From Bacteroidales bacterium (GTDB lineage Bacteria > Bacteroidota > Bacteroidia > Bacteroidales > UBA1556): 10,147 nucleotides of DNA. The notes beneath the pieces were generated by a model. That model did not search any database, was not told where the DNA came from, and saw nothing but the letters and a program-made list of their open reading frames with translations. The stretch is from the NCBI GenBank assembly GCA_029935325.1, contig JAOZKO010000081.1, forward strand, positions 1-10,147, in the 5' to 3' direction. Of this stretch, positions 1-7,500 are shown in pieces. A program made the position numbers and the translations under genes. Position 1 is the first letter of the stretch; each line of letters starts with the position of its first letter.

Positions 1-1202
1 ACAATAATATAGGCCAATACTATCCCTAGTATCACTCCAATAAAGCCACCGATTAAAGAAATAATAGCAGCTTCAGAAAGAAATTGAAATACAACATCTT
101 CGGCTCTAGCTCCAATGGAACGACGAATACCAATCTCTTTGGTTCGCTCCATAACCGATGCTAGCATAATATTCATAATCCCTATCCCTCCTACTATCAG
201 CGAGATGCTTGCAATTGCTCCCAAAACAATATTGAAAATATTTCTGGTTTTCTGCTCTTGTTTTAATAGCAATTCTGGGATGCTTATTGTAAAATCGCTA
301 GCTTGTGCATGCTTACGCTTTATTATTCTATTTATTAAATCAGCGGATGCTCGTAAGTGTTTCGAATCATCAACCTGAACCACCATAGTTTCAATCTGAT
401 TTCTATTTGGATCCATTGGCTCATCAGAATAGTTTACAAGCTTCTTTTGTGTAATAATTGACTTATCATTATGTCGTTTCAAATAGGACTGAATAGGAAT
501 ATACACACTCATATCAAAATTATCAATTCCCAAATCATCACTTAGATTCATAATTTGACCTCTCAATTCCAATATCCCAACAACTTTATACCAAACTCTA
601 CCACACTTTATTTGTTTACCAATGGCATCTTCTGTCGGAAACAGTCGGCTCTTTACATTATGTCCTATAATACATACTTGTGATGCATTGGAATAATTAT
701 GTTCACTTAAGTTTCGCCCACTAGCTAGTTCTAATCGAAAAACCTGAAAGAAATCATCATTTACACCTGATAATTTGGCTTTTACATGACTACCAGAATA
801 AATAATTGTAGTTTCATTCTTAGCTTCAACACTAACATGCTTAACATTTGGTAAAATCTTTCTAATGGAATTTGCCTCCTCAATACTTAAGCCTGAAGAA
901 AGATTTTCTTTGGATTTCTCATCCTTCTCTTGCATGGTTTCATCTGTTTTTTCAGAATCCATTTTCAGCTCAATCTTTTTAGCTTTAATAATAATATTAT
1001 TAACACCAATCATTTTCATTTGCTCAAGAACTTCTTTCTTAGCACCATTACCAATTGCAAGCATAGAAATAACCGCTGCAACGCCAAAAATAATTCCTAA
1101 GGCAGTAAGAAAAGTACGCACCTTATTCACTAATACTGCTTCGAAAGCAATATTAAGATTCATTATATAATGATTATAATTCTTTGAACTAAGCGGTGAC
1201 AT
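1..1202 (-). CDS. MacB/FtsX-type ABC transporter permease, C-terminus cut by window edge
   Basis: This is the membrane subunit of a MacB-like ABC exporter, probably working in the inner membrane with the adaptor encoded just upstream. About 400 residues are visible. TM1 lies near residues 30-50 (ALGIIFGVAAVISMLAIG), followed by a large periplasmic domain (about 55-320), TM2 at about 323-347 and TM3 at about 378-400. The cytoplasmic segment ERTKEIGIRRSIGA (about 352-365) after TM2 is the usual MacB-family signature. TM4, probably a few dozen residues, is off the window. No nucleotide-binding domain precedes TM1, so the ATPase must be a separate gene, unlike E. coli MacB. The ATG at 1202 directly abuts the adaptor stop codon (TAAATG), favouring coupling. 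An in-frame ATG at 1163 (MNLNIAFEAV) is a credible alternative start. A Lys/Glu-rich insertion occupies about residues 74-103. The substrate cannot be told from sequence. Confidence 0.93.
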   Translation of the reverse strand, partial: MSPLSSKNYNHYIMNLNIAFEAVLVNKVRTFLTALGIIFGVAAVISMLAIGNGAKKEVLEQMKMIGVNNIIIKAKKIELKMDSEKTDETMQEKDEKSKENLSSGLSIEEANSIRKILPNVKHVSVEAKNETTIIYSGSHVKAKLSGVNDDFFQVFRLELASGRNLSEHNYSNASQVCIIGHNVKSRLFPTEDAIGKQIKCGRVWYKVVGILELRGQIMNLSDDLGIDNFDMSVYIPIQSYLKRHNDKSIITQKKLVNYSDEPMDPNRNQIETMVVQVDDSKHLRASADLINRIIKRKHAQASDFTISIPELLLKQEQKTRNIFNIVLGAIASISLIVGGIGIMNIMLASVMERTKEIGIRRSIGARAEDVVFQFLSEAAIISLIGGFIGVILGIVLAYII

Positions 1203-2441
1203 TTATATATCTTTTAAAAGTTTAAAACTCCAATTATCAGCTCCTTCTGGTGGAAAAAGATAAATTTCATCCTCGGCATCCAATCCCCTTAGAATAATAA
1301 TTTCATCTTGATTACTTTTACCCGCTTCAATTTGTAATTTCTTACCACTACTATATACAAATGAAATACTATCTTCAGTATTCAAACACTCAATAGGAAT
1401 ATAAAGAACAGAGTCTAAAGCATTTACAATAATAGTATTTTTGGTAGTCATAGCAGGTCTTAAGTCCTGGTCTTCATCCTGGAGTTCTATAATCACCTCA
1501 AAAACATGCGCACTAGTATTTTGAAGTTCTTGTCCAATATTAGCAACAGTGGTAACTATTCCTTTAAGTTTTTTATCAGGAAAAGCATCAACACCAATTT
1601 CAACTATCTGATCAACTTTTACCTTGCTAATATCAATTTCATTAACATAGGTTTTGACAATCATTTGTGATAAATCTGGTAATTTAGCAACCACCGGATT
1701 CCAAATACTAATGCTCGAGCCTGTAGTCTTCTTTTTTCCGCCCCAGGACCTAGCATAAATAAGCATCCCTGCTTGTGGAGCTGTTATTGTAAATCCATCT
1801 AGGACTTTCATAAAACGCTCCTTTTTACTATTCTCTTTCTGAAAATCAATCATCGCAGACTTAACTACATTCTCCTCTTTTCGTTTCCTTAAATCATAAT
1901 TATCTAAGGCCTGATCGTATTGTCTCTTTGCTTTAACAATCGAAATTCTTAGCTTTTCAATCGTAACAGGAGATTCATATTTGGAATTTTTAAGTTCAAT
2001 TTCTAATTCTTCAATATTATAATTAAGATTAACCAGATTATCACGGGCGGCACGTAGAGTAAGAGCTGAGTCGAGCTTAGATTGACTAATCTTAGCAGTT
2101 AATTTCTCTAGATTAGCATCAATACCTTTTACCTTATTAAGTATGGGGGTTCTATCAATTCTAGCGATATAATCTCCAGAATCAACCAATGTACCTTCCT
2201 CTATAATATCATTGAGTTTTAAGTCCTCGTATATTCCTAAACTCCGAAGTCCGGATGGTCCTTCGATATTAGTTGAGTTCTTCGAATCAAGCTCACCACT
2301 AGTTATAACACTGATAATGAACTCCCCAGATTTTACTTTTGTGGTAATTCCTTCATCAGAATCGCTACCACTAAAAAACCAAGCAAAGATAGCTAGACCG
2401 ATACTTGCAATTATTAGAACTATTATTATTCCCTTTTTCAT
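1203..2441 (-). CDS. MacA/HlyD-type periplasmic adaptor (membrane fusion protein)
   Basis: This 412-residue protein is likely the periplasmic adaptor that links an inner-membrane ABC permease to an outer-membrane channel. An uncleaved N-terminal membrane anchor spans about residues 4-23 (IIIVLIIASIGLAIFAWFF). A first half-barrel/lipoyl strand region (about 33-100) is followed by a long charged helical hairpin or coiled coil (about 105-215). A return lipoyl segment (FTITAPQAGMLIYA, about 217-230) leads into a beta-barrel domain (about 255-340), including DLRPAMTTKNTI, a version of the family's LRPGMT motif. The C-terminal membrane-proximal domain covers about 345-412. Length is normal for MacA-like adaptors. 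The start at 2441 places the anchor right at the N-terminus. The stop abuts the permease start, so the two are almost certainly co-translated. The 260-bp gap upstream holds a candidate promoter. Family assignment is firm; substrate (drug, lipid, peptide or signal) is unknown. Confidence 0.93.
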   Translation of the reverse strand: MKKGIIIVLIIASIGLAIFAWFFSGSDSDEGITTKVKSGEFIISVITSGELDSKNSTNIEGPSGLRSLGIYEDLKLNDIIEEGTLVDSGDYIARIDRTPILNKVKGIDANLEKLTAKISQSKLDSALTLRAARDNLVNLNYNIEELEIELKNSKYESPVTIEKLRISIVKAKRQYDQALDNYDLRKRKEENVVKSAMIDFQKENSKKERFMKVLDGFTITAPQAGMLIYARSWGGKKKTTGSSISIWNPVVAKLPDLSQMIVKTYVNEIDISKVKVDQIVEIGVDAFPDKKLKGIVTTVANIGQELQNTSAHVFEVIIELQDEDQDLRPAMTTKNTIIVNALDSVLYIPIECLNTEDSISFVYSSGKKLQIEAGKSNQDEIIILRGLDAEDEIYLFPPEGADNWSFKLLKDI

Positions 2442-2529
2442 TTCAAATAATTGTTATATTAATTTCCTGATAATGATACTTATTACTCATTTTATTTAAG
2501 ATTATATTCCCTAAAACTTGTATTTTGTA

Positions 2530-2571
2530 AACGAATCAAAAGTAGAGCTTATTATGATATGTTTTAAGAAA
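2530..2571 (-). promoter_or_regulatory. Candidate Bacteroidota-type promoter for the adaptor-permease operon
   Basis: On the minus strand, TACTTTTG at 2544-2537 matches the Bacteroidota primary-sigma -7 consensus TAnnTTTG exactly. A weak -33-like TTTC lies at 2571-2568 with a 23-nt spacer, slightly long for the class. Transcription would begin near 2530, giving a leader of about 90 nt before the adaptor ATG at 2441. The -7 match and its placement in the only sizeable intergenic gap support it. The poor -33 box and the A/T richness, which makes chance matches easy, weaken it. Confidence 0.35.
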
Positions 2572-2620
2572 CTCTTAATACTTTAAATTATTATTCCTCT
2601 TGTTACCTAATTAGTGCCTG

Positions 2621-2658
2621 CAATGCTTTAATGGTTCAATGATTAAATGCTTACAATG
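2621..2658. repeat. Degenerate 8-bp tandem repeat in intergenic gap
   Basis: On the plus strand four consecutive octamers fit the pattern NAATGNTT: CAATGCTT, TAATGGTT, CAATGATT and AAATGCTT (2621-2652). A fifth, slightly shifted CAATG follows at 2654-2658. ATG trinucleotides start at 2623, 2631, 2639, 2647 and 2656, giving spacings of 8, 8, 8 and 9. The array lies between the sugar transferase stop and the adaptor promoter region and has no open reading frame. Its role is unknown; it may be an eroded intergenic repeat or a mobile-element remnant. Confidence 0.6.
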
Positions 2659-2701
2659 TACTCTTAAAAATTGTACTTTTATTATAGCACTGAAGTATTA
2701 C

Positions 2702-3295
2702 CTACTTTTTCACTATCCTTAATCCTGTTCTTATAATTATAGATATATCCACAGATATACTTTTTGTTTGAATATACATTAAGGCCAGATCAAGCTTTAT
2801 GGGCATTATTTCCTCAATATAGGTTTTCTCAGGATTATCGGATTTGCTCAGCAATTCGCTTTCATCCAAATACTCTAAAGAAGCATAATCAGTCAAACCT
2901 GGCCGAACGCTTAACACCTTAAGCTGCTCAGCATTATACAGCTTTACATATTTCTCTACTTCAGGTCGTGGACCAACAATACTCATATCTCCTTTAAGAA
3001 TATTAATAAGCTGAGGCAGTTCATCAATCTTATATTTTCTTAGAAAATATCCAATCTTTGTTATCCTATTATCTCTCTCACCAACTGTTAGTAACCCTTT
3101 GGAATCGGAGGCTGGTTTCATTGTTCGAAACTTAAAAATACCAAAAAGCTTACTATCCTTACCAACTCTGGTTTGGCGAAAGAAAACCCCTCCTTTGCTA
3201 TCAAAAACTATTAGCAAAGCTATAATTAGGCCTGGAATAAGTACTATGCTTAAACCAAGGAAAGCAAAAAACAAATCAAACAATCGTTTCAACAT
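2702..3295 (-). CDS. PglC/WcaJ-family initiating sugar-phosphate transferase (monotopic)
   Basis: This enzyme transfers a sugar phosphate from a nucleotide sugar to undecaprenyl phosphate, the first membrane step in making a surface polysaccharide or glycoprotein glycan. It is 197 residues, the size of minimal PglC-like enzymes without the extra N-terminal membrane helices of WcaJ/WbaP. Visible landmarks are KRLFD (3-7), a hydrophobic reentrant-type helix with a central proline at 21 (about 8-31), FFRQTRVG (38-45), KFRTM (55-59), the catalytic Asp-Glu pair in DELPQ (91-95), GDMSIVGPRP (102-111) and RPGLTDYASLEY (131-142). The membrane topology is inferred from the family. Its ATG overlaps the upstream aminotransferase stop by one base (TAATG), which implies translational coupling. 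The natural substrate would be a UDP-amino sugar made with that aminotransferase, but sequence alone does not fix it. Confidence 0.92.
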   Translation of the reverse strand: MLKRLFDLFFAFLGLSIVLIPGLIIALLIVFDSKGGVFFRQTRVGKDSKLFGIFKFRTMKPASDSKGLLTVGERDNRITKIGYFLRKYKIDELPQLINILKGDMSIVGPRPEVEKYVKLYNAEQLKVLSVRPGLTDYASLEYLDESELLSKSDNPEKTYIEEIMPIKLDLALMYIQTKSISVDISIIIRTGLRIVKK

Positions 3296-4530
3296 TAGCT
3301 ATCTTTTTCCTTAAGAACTTCTTCCACAGATTCAACGACAGCATTTATCACCCTATCTATTTGCTCATCAGTCAAATCATAATAAACTGGCAAGCTAATT
3401 TCACGAGCATATTCCGAAAATGCTATTGGTGCATCAGCAATACTATATCCCATTTTGGTATAAAAGCTCATCATTGGTAGCGGTAGAAAGTGAACATTTA
3501 CACTTACATTTCTACTAAATATCTTTTCTATAATTCTATCCCTATCAACCTCCGATACCCAATGAATACGTAACATAAACACATGGTATGAGCTTTTGAT
3601 ATCTTCCGTTTCGTATATTGGTAGCTGCGCCCATTTATACTCTTTAAGAGCAGCAGCATAACGATCAAAGATATACTTTCTCTTCACAAGCATATCATCT
3701 TCGTATCTATTTAGTTCCACCAATCCCATTGAAGCAGCAATATCAGTCATATTAAATTTATAACCTGCCTCTACAATATCATAGCGCCAATTACCTATTT
3801 GAGTTTTAGCTAGTGCATCCTTGTTTTGCCCATGCAATGACTTTATGTTTAACTCCTTATATATTGCTTCAACATCAAAACTCAATGGTAAATTTAAGCA
3901 TATAGCACCTCCTTCGGCAGTAGTTAGGTTTTTAACTGCATGGAAAGAGAAAATGGTAATATCTGTAAACTTCCCTGCTTTAACTCCCTTAATACTTGCT
4001 CCTAAAGAATGAGCAGCATCGGATAAAATTAGAATTCTACCCAAGTTTTCTTGGTGGTCATTATCTGCTTGGAACAAATCCTTTATTTCAGGCTCATTCA
4101 CTAGAGCATTAATTTGTTCGTAATCAGCAGGAAAACCACCAATATCAACAGGCATTATCACCTTTGTGTTTTTAGTAATATGATTCCTTACTTCATTAGG
4201 ATCCATATTAAAATTAGGAAGTACATCCACAAAAACTGGAGTAGCACCTGTATGCACAATTACATTTGCAGTAGCAGCATAAGTGTAGGCTGGCAGAATA
4301 ACTTCATCACCCTCTCCTACTCCGTACCAGCGTAGCATTAACTCCAAGCCTGCTGAACCAGAACTTACACAAAGGGTTTTCCTATGCCCAACGTATTCTG
4401 TAAGCTTTTGCTCCAATAGTTTTGTTTTGGGACCTGTAGTAATCCATCCCGACTTCAAAGTATCTATAACCTCATCAATTATCGCCTGATCAATTCGTGG
4501 TGGCGAAAAAGGTATCATTGCTAATTTCAT
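3295..4530 (-). CDS. DegT/DnrJ/EryC1/StrS-family PLP sugar aminotransferase
   Basis: This PLP-dependent enzyme is expected to aminate a keto-sugar nucleotide, as ArnB, PglE, PseC or WecE do, providing an amino sugar for glycan assembly in the cytoplasm. The 411-residue protein shows SGWITTGP (27-34), the phosphate-cup segment SSGSAGLELM (56-65), the cofactor aspartate in SDAAHSLG (170-177), the Schiff-base lysine K200 in SFHAVKNLTTAEGG (195-208), and GYKFNMTDIAASMG (256-269). The K200 motif most resembles ArnB-like members. A segment of about 25 residues (140-165) before the cofactor aspartate is longer than in PglE. The start at 4530 is 6 nt after the upstream stop; M5 (MIPFSPP, ATG at 4518) is a plausible alternative, since many relatives begin there. 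The stop overlaps the sugar transferase start. A 4-amino sugar product is the best guess; the exact sugar is undetermined. Confidence 0.92.
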   Translation of the reverse strand: MKLAMIPFSPPRIDQAIIDEVIDTLKSGWITTGPKTKLLEQKLTEYVGHRKTLCVSSGSAGLELMLRWYGVGEGDEVILPAYTYAATANVIVHTGATPVFVDVLPNFNMDPNEVRNHITKNTKVIMPVDIGGFPADYEQINALVNEPEIKDLFQADNDHQENLGRILILSDAAHSLGASIKGVKAGKFTDITIFSFHAVKNLTTAEGGAICLNLPLSFDVEAIYKELNIKSLHGQNKDALAKTQIGNWRYDIVEAGYKFNMTDIAASMGLVELNRYEDDMLVKRKYIFDRYAAALKEYKWAQLPIYETEDIKSSYHVFMLRIHWVSEVDRDRIIEKIFSRNVSVNVHFLPLPMMSFYTKMGYSIADAPIAFSEYAREISLPVYYDLTDEQIDRVINAVVESVEEVLKEKDS

Positions 4531-4536
4531 ATATAA

Positions 4537-7500
4537 CTATTCTTTCATTTTCATTGTTCTTAAAAACTTCTTAAAGGCTGTAGCTCCAGCTGCTCTATAA
4601 CTAAACTTAGGCTCTTTACCACTAGCTTTAGCTTTTTTATCATCAGGTTTTGTCTCTTTTATTATTGTATTAAACTCAACGCTAGATGAGTAAACAAATA
4701 ACTGACCCGAAGTTGCATTACCTTTAAACTGAAAATAATAATACTCTTTATTTCCTAAGTCAATAGCTAATGTTATCTTATAAGTTCCTGATTTATTTTG
4801 GATTTCTAACTTCCCATCTACATATTTAAGTACTTGCTCTTTGCCAACACTTGCTATACCTATTGGTCCTGTAGAAACAAATGAACGTGTGCGAGGATTA
4901 TATTTCATCTTCACATCAGAAATAAATATAGTTTTAATAAGCTCTTTCGGTATTTTTCGATGCTCTCCTCCATTGGTAACAATTTTTCCCATTATCTCAT
5001 CAGCTCTCTCGGCACCAAGCATATTCCCTAGCATAATTCCATAAATATCTCCTTCAAGATTTACAGCATCCAAATCCATTTTATAGTTTAGTGCTGCAAC
5101 AAAAAGCTCCATAGCTTTATCATTGAAGAAGAAATCCAATGGAATAGAGACATCAAATGTAGAGGAATCTTCTTTGGAGAAATATCTAGCTTTTCCATAT
5201 GCATCTGCTTGTATATGACCTGTATTAAAGGCTAAATCCATTTTTCCTTCACCATACACACTACAATTACGCTTTGCTAAACTAAGATAATTGCCAGGTA
5301 AACTTCTTTGAGCCAATTTATCCTCAGATGCAATACGATACTCTTTAGATATTTTGTCATACATCAAGAAACCAAAGCTTTGCATAACTATATTATCAGT
5401 TTTGCTACCCTTATTATCCAAAAATGATGAATATACTCTGCCATTTACTTTTTTGGCTTTCAGTCCACTAAACATAGATGTTCCATCAATACTTTTAAGT
5501 TCCTCGCCTATGGGAATTCTAATATTTACAGGATCTATTTTAGCAACAAACCTAAACTGTTGACGTTCTAGAGTATCGCATGTATGGCTAATACTTGTTC
5601 CACCAGAATAGGTCATATACTTCTCTGCACCAATCATGCTAACATTTCCTGAGAAATCAAATGCTTTGCTTAGGGTGAAATTTGCTGATTTTTCTATTTC
5701 TGCATTAGCATAAGTAAAACCGGCAGTATCAACCTCAATTTTTCCAAAGAAGATATTTTGTATTGTTCCATCTTCGTCTTTATAATCGTAAAGTGCTCGT
5801 CCTGAATAACTACGTTTACCCTTAATTTTAAACGAGCCATTATATAATAGGTGATATTTAGATTCCTTATTTACCAGTAGCTCAGCATCTACAATATCTT
5901 CCATATCAGCTTTTACGTGTATTTTAATAGCATTTTCGCCAGGTACAATTGCTGCATCAGCAACAAATATCCGAGGTACACCAGTAGCTACAATAAGTTT
6001 TTTGCGTTGATAATACACTGCGTGCTTCGACAAAAAGCTTAATGAATCTTGCGCAGGATGTGTGGAAATAAACTTTGTTCCATTCAAATCCAAGTCAACT
6101 TGCTCGCGTAATGTCTTGCCTTCAACAGTTGCCATAGGGTCTTCACTACTACTAACTTCTGTTTTGTCCTCATCCATATACCAAGTAAACTTGTCCATAT
6201 AACACTTATACATATTCTCGGCAAAGAACACAGCCTTAATACCTGTGGTAGATTCAAATTCTCCCTTTCGTTCATCAAAATCAATAAATGCTTTAAACAT
6301 ATCTTCAGTTTCGTAAGCATATTTCTCGGTTTCTTCTAAACTTTCTAATTCATCTATTTCGGTATCTATAAAAGTTTTTAGCTTAAATATACATGAATCG
6401 CTGCTATAGTTTCTGTTCTTAAACTTAAATATTTTGGATTCCATTTCTGCATTTTTCACAAATATACCTCCATCACCATCAAGTCCTTGTGGTCGTAACG
6501 CCAACAATCCCAACATTGTAGCTTCTGTGGTATACATTTCAAATGGCTCTTCATCTATGGTGGTATTAGTCTCCATCAAATCATTATATGGATCCCAATG
6601 CAGTTGTACATTCGTTCCTATAACTGGAGGAAACTCTTTACCACTTTTCACCTCCTCTATTTCGTAAGCACTTAATAAGGCATTTGTTGAGTCGGGGAAG
6701 AAAATAAAATCAGTAGAATAGCTAGTGGAAGTAAGGTACTCTATATTACCACTTCCTCTTAATCCTAAATTACTAAGTTGGATTGTATCTGTAAATCTAC
6801 CTTTCCCTCCATAAATGCCATAGCCAGCAATTCCTGTTGTGGTTTTAAGTCCCAAGGAATAATCGTCTTGCACCATTAATGGTTCATCAATATCAGAAAA
6901 AATGCCTGCAGAAGCTAAATAGCCATCAAATTGCAAACCCTCGGTTTTAAAATCATCAAGACTATCAATCTGGAACGACTCTAAATGGTAATAAAATTTA
7001 TCTCGCGAATATATCTTATTAAAGATACTAGCCTTATCGTAATAAACATAGGACTTGGTCTTACTATTAAGAATTGGATATTCAGGGAAACTTTCTCTTC
7101 CTGACTTATTATTAGGTTGGTCTATTAAAATATTTCCTTTCAAATCCTCAATTACTGTTTTTACTCTAACTAAAGGACGTTCTCCATAGTCGTTCTCTTC
7201 AAAAGCTTCAACCTTAAAACTCAAGGAATCTATACTTGGCAACTCTAGCTCAAACTTATCATAACTAAAGTAGCAACCTGTGGCGTATAAATCGAAGCGA
7301 CCTGCCATTATCTTTCCATCAAACCTAAAATCTCTGTTTTTCTTGAGCTCTACTCTTCCTCGCTTAGGATAAATCCTAACATCCTGCGAATCAGAAAGGA
7401 ACACTGTTCTTACACCCTGTATAATAATATCGTTATTGCGAAGGTTTAAACTTGCATTAGGTATAGCGCCATTGGTTCGTGAGTTAAATGAAATAACATC

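Noticed and set aside
115..1170. Plus-strand open frames opposite the permease gene.
   Set aside because: They are antisense to a clearly coding MacB-type gene, with hydrophobic low-information translations typical of antisense shadows.
2649..2675. Paired GTAC-containing motifs (ATGTACTC and TTGTACTT) as an operator.
   Set aside because: They are an imperfect direct repeat in AT-rich DNA, and the GTAC self-symmetry makes them look more structured than they are.
2653..2701. Possible terminator after the sugar transferase (TACTT/AAGTA pairing and A/T-rich stretch).
   Set aside because: The stem is only 5 bp with a 14-nt loop and no GC pairs to speak of, so it is not convincing as an intrinsic terminator.
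6084..6320. 78-codon minus-strand open frame inside the giant gene.
   Set aside because: It overlaps the 1522-codon gene in another frame on the same strand, has no recognisable product, and resembles a chance frame.
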